Below, in pieces: positions 35,539-42,850 of a stretch of 64,000 nt of DNA. The stretch covers positions 186,001 through 250,000 of the forward strand of contig NZ_JAAATY010000008.1 in the NCBI RefSeq assembly GCF_013280595.1, in the 5' to 3' direction. The DNA comes from Kibdelosporangium persicum. Its GTDB lineage: Bacteria; Actinomycetota; Actinomycetes; Mycobacteriales; Pseudonocardiaceae. The notes below the pieces were generated by a model that searched no databases, was not told the DNA's origin, and saw nothing but the letters and a program-made list of their open reading frames with translations. Each line of letters opens with the position of its first letter. Positions within the stretch are counted from its first letter, which is position 1. Made by a program: the position numbers and the translations under genes.

Positions 35539-35558
35539 CTTACCGTACAGTGTACGTC
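35539..35558. promoter_or_regulatory. Candidate TetR operator, copy 2
   Basis: CTTACCGTACAGTGTACGTC contains CGTACAGTGTACG, palindromic except at its centre. It sits between the NTF2-like gene and the NUDIX gene and matches the site in front of the nearby TetR gene. Confidence 0.55.
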
Positions 35559-35569
35559 AGGCTGGCCCG

Positions 35570-35583
35570 TAAAATCGCGCTCG
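35570..35583 (+). promoter_or_regulatory. -10 box TAAAAT of the NUDIX gene
   Basis: TAAAAT (35570-35575) is 8 nt before ATG 35584, and no Shine-Dalgarno is present, so the transcript is probably leaderless. Confidence 0.5.
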
Positions 35584-36027
35584 ATGACAGACCGGCACAT
35601 CGTGGACGTACACCTGCTGCTGATCAGGGACGGCGAACTACTGCTCAGCCGCCGTCGTGACCCGCTGCCCCGCTTCGACGGCATGTGGCACCTGCCATCC
35701 GGCAAGCTCGACGCCGGTGAATCCGTGCTCGACGCGGCCGTCCGCGAGGCCGACGAGGAGATCGGGGTCCGAATCGAGCCCGGTGACCTGACCCACGTGC
35801 ACACGTCCCACGTGACCGGCTTCGGGATCGAACCCCGGGTCGGGTTGTTCTTCGAGACGCTCCGGTGGACGGGCGAACCGGTGAACCGGGAGCCGCGGAA
35901 GTGCTCCGAACTCGGCTGGTTCGACCTGGACGACCTGCCGTCCGACATGATCGAGTACCCGGCCGCCGGGATCCGCGCGTACCGCGCCAAGGAGACGTTC
36001 GCCCTGCTCGGGTGGCCGAAAATCTGA
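35584..36027 (+). CDS. NUDIX hydrolase
   Basis: A 147-aa NUDIX protein. The box is GKLDAGESVLDAAVREADEE followed by IGV, keeping the consensus Gx5Ex7REUxEExGU, so metal-dependent diphosphate hydrolysis is expected. Early residues DVHLLLIRDGELLLSRRRDP and GMWHLPSGKLD are typical of MutT-like members. It lies 34 nt upstream of the acetyltransferase on the same strand, so the two may be co-transcribed. The substrate cannot be told. Confidence 0.92.
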   Translation: MTDRHIVDVHLLLIRDGELLLSRRRDPLPRFDGMWHLPSGKLDAGESVLDAAVREADEEIGVRIEPGDLTHVHTSHVTGFGIEPRVGLFFETLRWTGEPVNREPRKCSELGWFDLDDLPSDMIEYPAAGIRAYRAKETFALLGWPKI

Positions 36028-36061
36028 GGTGGCCGAAACCGTGCGCCACCAGGATGGCTAC

Positions 36062-36595
36062 GTGACACAACTGCGGATTGCCCACACAGCCGACCTGGAC
36101 GCCGCCACGGCCGCCGCGGCGCGAGCGCTGATGGACGTCGCCTTCGACGGCGACTTCGCCGACGAGGACTGGGAGCACGCGCTGGGCGGCATGCACGCCC
36201 TGCTGTGGGACGGACCCGACCTGATCGCGCACGGCGCCGTCGGACAGCGACGCATGATCATCGAAGGTCGGCCGCTGCGGGCGGGCTACGTGGAGGCGGT
36301 GGCCGTCCATCCGGGCCATCAACGCCGAGGGCACGGTGGAACGATCATGGACGCACTCGAACGCATCGTGCGCGGCGGATACGACCTGGGCGCGTTGAGC
36401 GCCAGCGACGAAGGTGCGGCTCTCTACGCAGGGCGCGGATGGCAGCTGTGGACAGGCCCGTCATCGGTGCTTTCGCCCCGCGGCGTCGAGCGGACCGAGG
36501 ACGACGACGGCAGCGTCTACGTCCTGCCGGTGGCCGCCCCATTCGACCTGTCGGGCGAAATCGTGTGCGATTGGCGACCCGGCGACGTGTGGTGA
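36062..36595 (+). CDS. aac(2'): Aminoglycoside 2'-N-acetyltransferase AAC(2')
   Basis: A GNAT acetyltransferase of 177 aa that matches mycobacterial AAC(2')-I along its whole length: HTADLDAAT, FDGDFADEDWEHALGGMHAL, GQRRMIIEGRPLRAGYVEAV, acetyl-CoA loop VHPGHQRRGHG, LGALSASDEGAALYAGRGW, and the terminal VCDWRPGDVW. These enzymes acetylate the 2'-amino group of gentamicin, tobramycin or dibekacin and may have a native cell-wall-related role. GTG 36062 follows AGGA with 7 nt spacing and matches the AAC(2')-Ic start; GTG 36029 is a less likely alternative. Chromosomal context with housekeeping genes suggests intrinsic resistance. Confidence 0.9.
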   Translation: MTQLRIAHTADLDAATAAAARALMDVAFDGDFADEDWEHALGGMHALLWDGPDLIAHGAVGQRRMIIEGRPLRAGYVEAVAVHPGHQRRGHGGTIMDALERIVRGGYDLGALSASDEGAALYAGRGWQLWTGPSSVLSPRGVERTEDDDGSVYVLPVAAPFDLSGEIVCDWRPGDVW

Positions 36596-36602
36596 GCACC
36601 GG

Positions 36603-36614
36603 TACTTTGGGGTC
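36603..36614 (+). promoter_or_regulatory. -10 box TACTTT, leaderless start
   Basis: TACTTT (36603-36608) lies exactly 6 nt before ATG 36615. Confidence 0.5.
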
Positions 36615-36848
36615 ATGACGACGCCCGGGTCACTGCCTCAGCGCACCGTCTGCCACGGCTGCCGTCAGGTCACCCACATCCGTCTCGAGGACGAGGACGA
36701 GATGGCCGTGCTCCGGCCGATGACCGTGCCTGGTCAAGGCTCGATCTACCACGAGATCGCGCCGGGCGTGATGGTCGAGCGGCCGTGCCCGTTCTGCGGC
36801 GAGTCCGCCGACCCCGGCTGGCTCACCGGGTTCACCCCACCCGTCTGA
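36615..36848 (+). CDS. Small zinc-ribbon-like protein
   Basis: A 77-aa protein with two CxxC pairs, CHGC near residue 13 and CPFC near residue 58, likely a structural zinc ribbon. The centre holds EDEDEMAVLRPMTVPGQGSI. No further domain is seen. The start is leaderless by sequence. The function is unknown. Confidence 0.7.
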   Translation: MTTPGSLPQRTVCHGCRQVTHIRLEDEDEMAVLRPMTVPGQGSIYHEIAPGVMVERPCPFCGESADPGWLTGFTPPV

Positions 36849-36946
36849 CCGCGGTGATCCTCCACCCGGTGGCTTGACCGATCCGGAGAAACTGACACCA
36901 TGTCGAAAGGTGTCCGAGGCGCGGCCGTCCGGGAGGTCTGAGAACC

Positions 36947-37129
36947 ATGCGGGGACTCGAACCGCTGCGGCGGGCGCTTCGCGTGGTCGACTGGTTCGAG
37001 GCCCGCGGTGTCTACGTGCCCGGTGAGGACAACCACCCCGTCTCCCCATGGCGTGACTTCGGCTGGTTGATCGCCTCGTGGCTGATCACAGTCGCCCTTT
37101 TCGTGGTGTTCTTCGCCATGGCCGCCTGA
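36947..37129 (+). CDS. Small single-pass membrane protein
   Basis: A 60-aa protein: LRRALRVVDWFEARGVYVPG, then a C-terminal membrane helix (WLIASWLITVALFVVFFAMA). GGGAGG lies 10 nt before the ATG. No family recognised. Confidence 0.55.
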   Translation: MRGLEPLRRALRVVDWFEARGVYVPGEDNHPVSPWRDFGWLIASWLITVALFVVFFAMAA

Positions 37130-37302
37130 GGGTGGCCGGCCCGAGTGGCCATGGTCACTCCAGGTGCGGTTTCGGTTACGGCTTGGCCACATCACGACAC
37201 CAGCTCCGACTCGACCTCGGCATCACTGTGGGTATTTAGCGCGACAAGCCCCACTCTGTGGAAGTCACACCTCTCTCCCCCATAGGCTGAAAGCAGGAAC
37301 CC

Positions 37303-37851
37303 GTGAGAACCGTCGGACTGGCGGTCGCCGCATGCGTGGTCGTCGCGCTGGCGACTGGGTGTGATGCGGGTGTGCTGAACAGCGCGAGCGCGACCGGGGT
37401 CTCCCCCGCCGCCGCGCCGTCCCCGGCCCAGCCGCCGGACGCGATCGCCGACCGGCCCGCCAAGTTCGGCGAACGCCGGGTCGTCGCTGGTTCCCTGATG
37501 GTCACCGTGTTGGCGCCGAAGTCGTTCGTACCAGGGGATACCGCCTATCCACGGCCGCCGCGCGCGGTGGCATTCGAGGTCGCGCTGGAGAACCAGGGCA
37601 ACCGGACGTACCGGCCCGCCGAGCTGGTGGTCCGGGCGACGAACTCCGAGGGCGTCGCGGTGGTCCCCGTGGTGGACAAGGCGCAGGGATACGCGGGCAA
37701 CGTCAGCGCCGACATCGAGGTCCCGCCCGGCAAGAGCATCCGGCTGACGTTCGCGTTCGCGGTGCCGTCCGGGCCGGTCGACCTGCTGGTCACCGTGCAG
37801 CCGGACATCGCGACGGCCGGTGACCGCGCCGAGTTCGAGGGCACCGCCTGA
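37303..37851 (+). CDS. Secreted lipoprotein, DUF4352-like
   Basis: A 182-aa lipoprotein with signal peptide and lipobox LATGC (Cys20). A Ser/Ala/Pro-rich linker is followed by an immunoglobulin-like beta domain (AVAFEVALENQGNRTYRPAE, SIRLTFAFAVPSG) of the DUF4352 type, often found in proteins exposed at the cell surface. The GTG start has an AGGA upstream. The function is unknown. The 173 nt before it contain no gene. Confidence 0.75.
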   Translation: MRTVGLAVAACVVVALATGCDAGVLNSASATGVSPAAAPSPAQPPDAIADRPAKFGERRVVAGSLMVTVLAPKSFVPGDTAYPRPPRAVAFEVALENQGNRTYRPAELVVRATNSEGVAVVPVVDKAQGYAGNVSADIEVPPGKSIRLTFAFAVPSGPVDLLVTVQPDIATAGDRAEFEGTA

Positions 37852-37857
37852 GCCGGG

Positions 37858-37871
37858 TAGTTTCTGCGGCT
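37858..37871 (+). promoter_or_regulatory. -10 box TAGTTT of bcp
   Basis: TAGTTT (37858-37863) is 8 nt before the bcp ATG, without a Shine-Dalgarno. Confidence 0.45.
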
Positions 37872-38345
37872 ATGAGCGAGCAGAAGAGGCTGGCCGTCGG
37901 CGATCCGGCACCCGAGTTCACCCTTCCCGACAGCACCGGCAAGCCGGTGTCGCTTTCGGACTACCGCGGCCGGTCGGTGGTCGTCTACTTCTACCCCGCG
38001 GCGGGCACGCCGGGGTGCACCAAGCAGGCGTGCGACTTCCGGGACAACCTGGCCGAACTGAACGACGCCGGGTTTGACGTCATCGGCATCTCCCCGGACA
38101 GCCCGGCGAAGCTGGCGAAGTTCGTCGAGACCGAGGGCCTGACGTTCCCGCTGCTGTCGGACGCGGACCGTGCGGTGATGACCCAGTGGGCCACGTTCGG
38201 CGAGAAGCAGAACTACGGCCGTACCGTGATGGGCGTGATCCGGTCCACCTTCATCGTCGACGGTGACGGAAAGATCGCCAAGGCCGCCTACAACGTCAAA
38301 GCGACCGGTCACGTGGCGAAACTCCGCCGCGACCTGGGCGTCTGA
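37872..38345 (+). CDS. bcp: Thioredoxin-dependent thiol peroxidase (Bcp/PrxQ)
   Basis: A peroxiredoxin of 157 aa that reduces hydrogen peroxide and organic peroxides using thioredoxin. The peroxidatic Cys49 is in AAGTPGCTKQ, and the resolving Cys54 five residues later (KQACDFRD) marks the two-Cys PrxQ type. It opens LAVGDPAPEFTLPD and has ISPDSPAKLAKF and VIRSTFIVD. Length is normal. It is cytoplasmic and probably monocistronic. Confidence 0.95.
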   Translation: MSEQKRLAVGDPAPEFTLPDSTGKPVSLSDYRGRSVVVYFYPAAGTPGCTKQACDFRDNLAELNDAGFDVIGISPDSPAKLAKFVETEGLTFPLLSDADRAVMTQWATFGEKQNYGRTVMGVIRSTFIVDGDGKIAKAAYNVKATGHVAKLRRDLGV

Positions 38346-38463
38346 GGATTTTCGGCCGGCTGGCTCAACCTTGGCGCCAGCTCGTGCGTCAACGCCGCTC
38401 AGCCCCGGAAAGTTGAGCCGATCCGCCGTCAACCTGGGGATATAGCTCCGGCGTTTCCGGGGC

Positions 38464-39390
38464 ATGAGGCGGACACAGTGGACGTTCACGGTGGCCATCA
38501 CGGCCGTCGTGCTGGGGCTCTCCGGTTGTGCCACCACAAAGGCAAGCCCCGAACCGGCGCAGGAGATCCCGTTGCTGACCGGATCTGACGGCGCGGCACC
38601 GGCACCCTCGGAATGGACGGTGCCGCCGAGTGATCCGTTACCCGGCCCGGCATCGCCCCCGGCCCTGCCGTCCCCGGGGGCGCTGGCGGACAAAGTGGAC
38701 ATCGAGCAGGCGGTGCGGCAGGTGGCGAGGAACTCGGCCGCCGCCGGAGTGGTGATCGACCGCGGGTCCGGCGCACGGCTGGCGTCGCAGAACGCGGACC
38801 GGCCGTTCTACGCGGGGTCGCTGGTCAAGCTGATCGTCGGGGTGGACGCGATCCTGCGCCACCCCGGCGATGGGCTGCTCCGCAAGCGGATCGCCACCAT
38901 GGTCCAGGTCAGCGACGACGAGATCTGCAGCGAGTTGTGGGTTTCCGAGGGCGGCGGCACGGCGATCATCGGCCGGATGCGCCAGCGGATGGGCCTGAGG
39001 GCCACCGAGCCCCCCAGGAATCCCGGCCAATGGGGCGACACATTGCTGACAGCGAACGACGTGGTCCGCATCTACGACTACATCCTCGGAGACGCGCCAC
39101 CCGTGGTCCGCGAGACGATTCTCGACGGGATGGCCAACGCGTCGCCGACCGGATCGGACGGGTTCAAGCAGCACTTCGGGATTCCGTCGGCGACCGATCA
39201 GCCATGGGCGATCAAACAGGCCTGGACAAACAACGACCGGCACGTGTCCCTGCACAGCACCGGCCTGGTCGGCGCGAAATGGCGGTACACCGTGGTGCTG
39301 CTGACCGAGCATCCGGCCGGGCGGAAGTACGAAGCCGCCGCCAGATCGGTCACGGTGGCCGCCCAAGCGATCAACCCGCTGCTGCGCTAG
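38464..39390 (+). CDS. Class A beta-lactamase-like serine hydrolase lipoprotein
   Basis: A 308-aa lipoprotein (lipobox GLSGC, Cys22) with a Pro-rich linker to residue 75 and then a serine beta-lactamase/transpeptidase-like fold. The SxxK motif is SLVK in FYAGSLVKLIVG. The SDN position reads VSDDEICSELW. The KTG box is replaced by HSTGLVG. A classical class A omega loop (ExxLN) is not seen. It may act on peptidoglycan or be catalytically reduced; beta-lactam hydrolysis should not be assumed. It is followed by the degenerate repeats at 39395. Confidence 0.75.
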   Translation: MRRTQWTFTVAITAVVLGLSGCATTKASPEPAQEIPLLTGSDGAAPAPSEWTVPPSDPLPGPASPPALPSPGALADKVDIEQAVRQVARNSAAAGVVIDRGSGARLASQNADRPFYAGSLVKLIVGVDAILRHPGDGLLRKRIATMVQVSDDEICSELWVSEGGGTAIIGRMRQRMGLRATEPPRNPGQWGDTLLTANDVVRIYDYILGDAPPVVRETILDGMANASPTGSDGFKQHFGIPSATDQPWAIKQAWTNNDRHVSLHSTGLVGAKWRYTVVLLTEHPAGRKYEAAARSVTVAAQAINPLLR

Positions 39391-39394
39391 CCGC

Positions 39395-39490
39395 CAGATC
39401 GGACCGTTTGTACAAAGGGGAGACCCGTTGTACAAACGGCTAAAGGACGACGATTTCGCCGAGGTAGAGCCCGGATCCGTCACCTCGCGG
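39395..39490 (-). repeat. Degenerate copy A of the FAD-monooxygenase 3' end
   Basis: TTGTACAA at 39408, GTTGTACA at 39427 and the following stretch to CTCGCGGCAG align with 39700-39795, the end of the monooxygenase gene. On the minus strand it reads SFSRLYNGSPLCT, against SFSRMYNWSPPCT in the intact protein. Confidence 0.65.
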
Positions 39491-39562
39491 CAGCCAAGAC
39501 GAGCAGTGCACCCAGATGGTCCGGAGCCCGCCGCGCACATTGAACAGTTCCGCACATCAACG

Positions 39563-39650
39563 CAGCTCGGCGCCGTTGTCCAAAGTGATGAGCAGTCATA
39601 CACATGGCCGAAGAGGCACGACACCATCGAGACAGGAGACGGGGTGTCAC
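39563..39650 (-). repeat. Degenerate copy B of the FAD-monooxygenase 3' end
   Basis: CAGCTCGGCGCCGTTGTCCAAAG and the following bases align with 39693 onward at lower identity. The minus-strand reading LFGHVYDCSSLWTT corresponds to the same C-terminal segment. Confidence 0.5.
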
Positions 39651-39679
39651 CCGGCCAAACGCGCCGCGCCCCTGCTCCA

Positions 39680-40828
39680 CTAACCCCAGGTCGAGCTCGT
39701 TGTACAAGGTGGTGACCAGTTGTACATACGGCTGAATGACCGCAACATCACCGAGGCAGGCACCAGTTTCATCAGCCGGTCGCGGGCAGCGGCCATGACG
39801 GGGGATGTCAGCAGGCCGAGCCGGGCGGCCTGTCGGGACATCCGGGAGACTGACTGGGTCCGGCGCAGGCGCAGGCTGTCGTACCGCGCCAGGTTTCCCC
39901 GCTGGACGACGACGCCAAGAGTGACGGCGTCCTCCAGGGCCTGGCAGGCGCCCTGTCCCATGTTCGGCGTCATCGCGTGCGCGGCGTCGCCGATCAGGAC
40001 GACCGGGCCGTGCACGTAGGTCTTCAGCTTCGGCACGTACGACAGGTCGTGCCGGAGGATCTTGTCCGGCGACGCCTCGCTGAGCAGCTGCGGGATCGGG
40101 GCGGCCCAGTGGCCGAACCGGCGGCGCAGCTCGGCCAGTTCGCCGTCCGGGCTGCGCCGGCCTGGCGGGGCGAGGGTACCCGCGAAGGCGTACACCTGGT
40201 CCTTGGGCAGCTGGATCAGCCCGAACTCCTCGCCCTGGCCGAAGAACTCGCCCACCACCTCCAGCCGCTGCCCCGGGCGGTCGATGACGGTCCGCCAGGC
40301 CGTGGCGCCGAAGTAGATCGGGTCCGTACCCGGCCAGAACCGGGCACGGATGACACTGCGGTGGCCGTCGGCGCCGACCAGCAGGTCGGCCCGCGATTCG
40401 CCGTGGCTGTGTGAGACGACCACCCCTTCGCCGTCGAGCCGGGCCCCAGTGATCAGAGTTCCGGTGCGTAGCACGCCGTCCGGCACTGCCTTGGCCAGCG
40501 CGGCGAGCAGATCGGCTCGATGGAGTGCGACGGCGGGACCGTATCGACGGTCCAGTTCGGATGTGTCTGCGTGGATGAGCCGGTCGCCGCGCGACGTCAT
40601 GATGCCGCCGTTGCCGGCGAGCAGGCCGACGTCGCGAATCCGGTCGCCCAGGCCGATGTGGTCCAGGGCGCGCGACGCGTTCGGCCACAACGTCAGGCCG
40701 GCGCCCACCTCGCCGAGTTCGGGCGCCTGCTCGAACACCTCGACGTCCCACCCGACACGGGTCAGGGCGATGGCGGCGGCCAGGCCGCTGATTCCCCCGC
40801 CGGCGATCACCGCTTTCGGCACGATCAT
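39680..40828 (-). CDS. FAD-dependent monooxygenase (aromatic hydroxylase type)
   Basis: A class A flavoprotein monooxygenase of 382 aa. It has the FAD-binding GGGISGLAAAIALTRVG followed by VEVFEQAPELGEVGAGL; a central LLVGADGHRSVIRARFWPG (DG motif binding FAD and NADPH); and GDAAHAMTPNMGQGACQALE (GD motif). It should hydroxylate an aromatic or enolic substrate with NAD(P)H and O2. ATG 40828 is annotated; a GTG at 40822 has better Shine-Dalgarno spacing (GGGGAG plus 6). The divergent TetR starts only 38 bp away, and two palindromic operators fill the gap. Confidence 0.92.
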   Translation of the reverse strand: MIVPKAVIAGGGISGLAAAIALTRVGWDVEVFEQAPELGEVGAGLTLWPNASRALDHIGLGDRIRDVGLLAGNGGIMTSRGDRLIHADTSELDRRYGPAVALHRADLLAALAKAVPDGVLRTGTLITGARLDGEGVVVSHSHGESRADLLVGADGHRSVIRARFWPGTDPIYFGATAWRTVIDRPGQRLEVVGEFFGQGEEFGLIQLPKDQVYAFAGTLAPPGRRSPDGELAELRRRFGHWAAPIPQLLSEASPDKILRHDLSYVPKLKTYVHGPVVLIGDAAHAMTPNMGQGACQALEDAVTLGVVVQRGNLARYDSLRLRRTQSVSRMSRQAARLGLLTSPVMAAARDRLMKLVPASVMLRSFSRMYNWSPPCTTSSTWG

Positions 40829-40832
40829 CTCC

Positions 40833-40850
40833 CCTCTACACCTGTAGAGG
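40833..40850. promoter_or_regulatory. Palindromic operator 1
   Basis: CCTCTACA-CC-TGTAGAGG, a perfect 8+2+8 palindrome, begins 4 nt from the monooxygenase start codon. It is nearly identical to the abutting operator 2 and is a probable TetR binding site. Confidence 0.8.
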
Positions 40851-40868
40851 ACTCTACACTTGTAGAGT
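40851..40868. promoter_or_regulatory. Palindromic operator 2 with overlapping promoters
   Basis: ACTCTACA-CT-TGTAGAGT, a perfect 8+2+8 palindrome, directly follows operator 1. It contains TACACT (40855-40860), exactly 6 nt before the TetR GTG at 40867, and ACTCTA, which is TAGAGT on the other strand, a -10 for the monooxygenase. Its last bases are part of the TetR start codon. Confidence 0.8.
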
Positions 40869-41409
40869 GCCGGACCGCCGAGCTGAACTGATGGACGCAG
40901 CGATCGTCACACTGGCCCGCGAAGGCATGCGTGGGCTCACCCATCGCGCCGTCGACCGGGCGGCCGGTGTCGCGGAGGGTTCGACGTCGTACTACTTCCG
41001 CACCAGAGAGGCATTGCTGGTCGGGGTGCTGGACCGGCTCGCCGATCTGAGCACCGCGGAGATCAGCGCCGTGGACGCGCACGACCTCGCCGCCGTCGCC
41101 GGACTCATCGAGCATTGGGCGACGGCCGGACGCGAGCGGATGCTCGCCAGGTTCGAGTTGACCCTCGAGGCCACCAGAAGGCCGCAACTGCGGGCCGCCC
41201 TCGAGCGGCTCAGCGGGCACTTCCGGTCGATGGCCGAAGAGGTGCTGGCCGAAACGAACGTGCCCGACGCCAAACGCCGCGCGGCCGATCTGGTCGCTCA
41301 TATCGACGGCCTGCTTTTCGACCAGGTCGTCGGCGCTGGACCGGCCAGATCGCTCGAGGACCTGCAGCGGGCCCTGACACCGCTGTTCATGGCCGCTTTC
41401 GCGGTGTAG
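40867..41409 (+). CDS. TetR-family transcriptional regulator
   Basis: A 180-aa TetR protein with HTH RRAELMDAAIVTLAREGMRG, LTHRAVDRAAGVAEGSTSYY and FRTREALLV; the C-terminal domain is helical. The GTG at 40867 overlaps operator 2 and fits a leaderless transcript; ATG 40891 is an alternative. It most likely represses the divergent FAD monooxygenase and itself through the two 18-bp palindromes. Its stop codon touches the hairpin at 41409-41441. Confidence 0.92.
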   Translation: MPDRRAELMDAAIVTLAREGMRGLTHRAVDRAAGVAEGSTSYYFRTREALLVGVLDRLADLSTAEISAVDAHDLAAVAGLIEHWATAGRERMLARFELTLEATRRPQLRAALERLSGHFRSMAEEVLAETNVPDAKRRAADLVAHIDGLLFDQVVGAGPARSLEDLQRALTPLFMAAFAV

Positions 41410-41441
41410 CTCTGTTGCGAAGCGGAGCTTCACAACAGAGC
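41409..41441. terminator. Hairpin between TetR gene and rdgB
   Basis: GCTCTGTTGCGAAGC (41409-41423) pairs with GCTTCACAACAGAGC (41427-41441), one mismatch in 15 pairs and a 3-nt loop. It lies between convergent stops and probably works in both directions. Confidence 0.8.
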
Positions 41442-41445
41442 AGGC

Positions 41446-42051
41446 TCAGCCCGCGAGTGCCCGCAAGTGCGGGAGCAGGAGATTCAGTGCCCGGCCGCGG
41501 TGCGAGATGCGGTCCTTCTCGGCCGACTCGAGCTCGGCCGACGAGCGGGTCTCGCCTTCCGGCACGAAGATCGGGTCGTAGCCGAAACCGTTGGTGCCCC
41601 TGGCTTCCCGAATGATCCGGCCCGGCCATACGCCACGGACCACGACATCCTCCTGGCCCGGGACGACCAGCGCGACGGCGCAGATGAAGGCCCCTCCCCT
41701 GCGCTCGTCCGGCACGTCGCCGAGCTGGTTGAGCACCAGGTTGAGGTTCGCGTTGTCGTCGCCGTGTGAGCCAGCCCAGCGCGCGGACAGCACGCCTGGC
41801 ATCCCGTTGAGGGCGTCGACTTCGAGCCCGGAGTCGTCCGCGACCGCGGGCAGGCCGGTCGCCTTGACCGCGTCGACGGCCTTCGCGTGCGCGTTCTCCT
41901 CGAAGGTCGCGCCTGTCTCCGGCGCCTCGGGGTACTCGGGCACGTCGTTGAGCGTGATCAGCTCGATGCCCGAAACACCCGCGGCGTCCAGGATCCGGCG
42001 CATTTCCACGAGCTTCTTGGCGTTGCGGGTGGCCAGCAGCAAACGTGTCAC
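41446..42051 (-). CDS. rdgB: XTP/dITP diphosphatase (RdgB/HAM1)
   Basis: A 201-aa house-cleaning nucleotidase that removes ITP, dITP and XTP. The hallmark LLLATRNAKKLVEMRRIL is at the start, followed by TFEENAHAKA, the VADDSGLEVDALNGMPGVLS segment, the DDNANLNLVL helix and the NGFGYDPIFVPEG loop ending SHRGRAL. It is 2 nt downstream of rph and is the last gene of the run from murI. The M. tuberculosis counterpart is Rv1341. Confidence 0.95.
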   Translation of the reverse strand: MTRLLLATRNAKKLVEMRRILDAAGVSGIELITLNDVPEYPEAPETGATFEENAHAKAVDAVKATGLPAVADDSGLEVDALNGMPGVLSARWAGSHGDDNANLNLVLNQLGDVPDERRGGAFICAVALVVPGQEDVVVRGVWPGRIIREARGTNGFGYDPIFVPEGETRSSAELESAEKDRISHRGRALNLLLPHLRALAG

Positions 42052-42053
42052 GG

Positions 42054-42827
42054 CTACTTCGCCTTCTTCTTGCGCGGCGCGGGCTCGGGCAGCTCACCGG
42101 GGTACGGCTGGGCCAGCGCCTCGGCCTGCAACCGGCAGAGCTTCTCGGTGCCGGCCAGCGCCAGGTCGAGCATCTGGTCCAGGGTGGAACGGGCGAACGT
42201 GGCGCCCTCGCCGGTGCCCTGCACCTCGACCAGGGTGCCCGCGTCGGTCGCCACGACGTTCATGTCGACCTCGGCGATCGAGTCCTCCTCGTACGGCAGG
42301 TCCAGCCGGACGCGCCCGTTGACGACGCCCACGCTGACCGCCGCGATCGCGCACGACAGCGGCTTGGGATCGGCGAGCCGGTCGGCCGCCGCGAGCCAGG
42401 TGACCGCGTCGGACAAGGCGACGTACGCGCCGGTGATCGCGGCTGTCCTGGTGCCGCCGTCGGCCTGGATGACGTCACAGTCGACCATGATGGTGTTCTC
42501 GCCGAGCGCGGACAGGTCGATGCACGCCCGCAGGGACCGGCCGATCAGCCTGCTGATCTCGTGGGTGCGGCCGCCGATGCGGCCCTTGACCGACTCACGG
42601 TCACCGCGCGTGTTGGTCGCCGACGGGAGCATCGCGTACTCGGCGGTCACCCAGCCGAGCCCGGAGCCGACCCGCCAGCGCGGCACGCCGTCGGTGACAC
42701 TCGCCGCGCACAGCACCTTCGTGTTGCCGAACTCGACCAGCACCGATCCGGCCGGCCATTTCTGGAAGCCCCGCGTGATCCGGACTTCCCTCAGTTCGTC
42801 GTCGTTCCTGCCGTCACTTCGCGCCAC
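42054..42827 (-). CDS. rph: Ribonuclease PH
   Basis: A 257-aa phosphorolytic 3'-to-5' exoribonuclease that trims tRNA 3' ends. Typical segments are [73 protein letters not shown], and the phosphate-binding region [20 protein letters not shown]. The C-terminus ends with a basic tail (PRKKKAK). The GTG start is leaderless. rdgB follows with a 2-nt gap. Confidence 0.96.
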   Translation of the reverse strand: MARSDGRNDDELREVRITRGFQKWPAGSVLVEFGNTKVLCAASVTDGVPRWRVGSGLGWVTAEYAMLPSATNTRGDRESVKGRIGGRTHEISRLIGRSLRACIDLSALGENTIMVDCDVIQADGGTRTAAITGAYVALSDAVTWLAAADRLADPKPLSCAIAAVSVGVVNGRVRLDLPYEEDSIAEVDMNVVATDAGTLVEVQGTGEGATFARSTLDQMLDLALAGTEKLCRLQAEALAQPYPGELPEPAPRKKKAK

Positions 42828-42839
42828 CAGGCAACCCTA
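42828..42839 (-). promoter_or_regulatory. -10 box TAGGGT, leaderless start of rph
   Basis: On the minus strand TAGGGT (42839-42834) is exactly 6 nt before the rph GTG. It implies that rph-rdgB has its own promoter besides any readthrough. Confidence 0.55.
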
Positions 42840-42850
42840 CGAGATGCGCA

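Noticed and set aside
38361-38420. GGCTCAAC/GTTGAGCC repeat after bcp as a terminator
   Set aside because: The loop of more than 40 nt makes a stable hairpin unlikely.
41467-41769. Plus-strand frames across rdgB and rph
   Set aside because: They are antisense to well-defined housekeeping genes.
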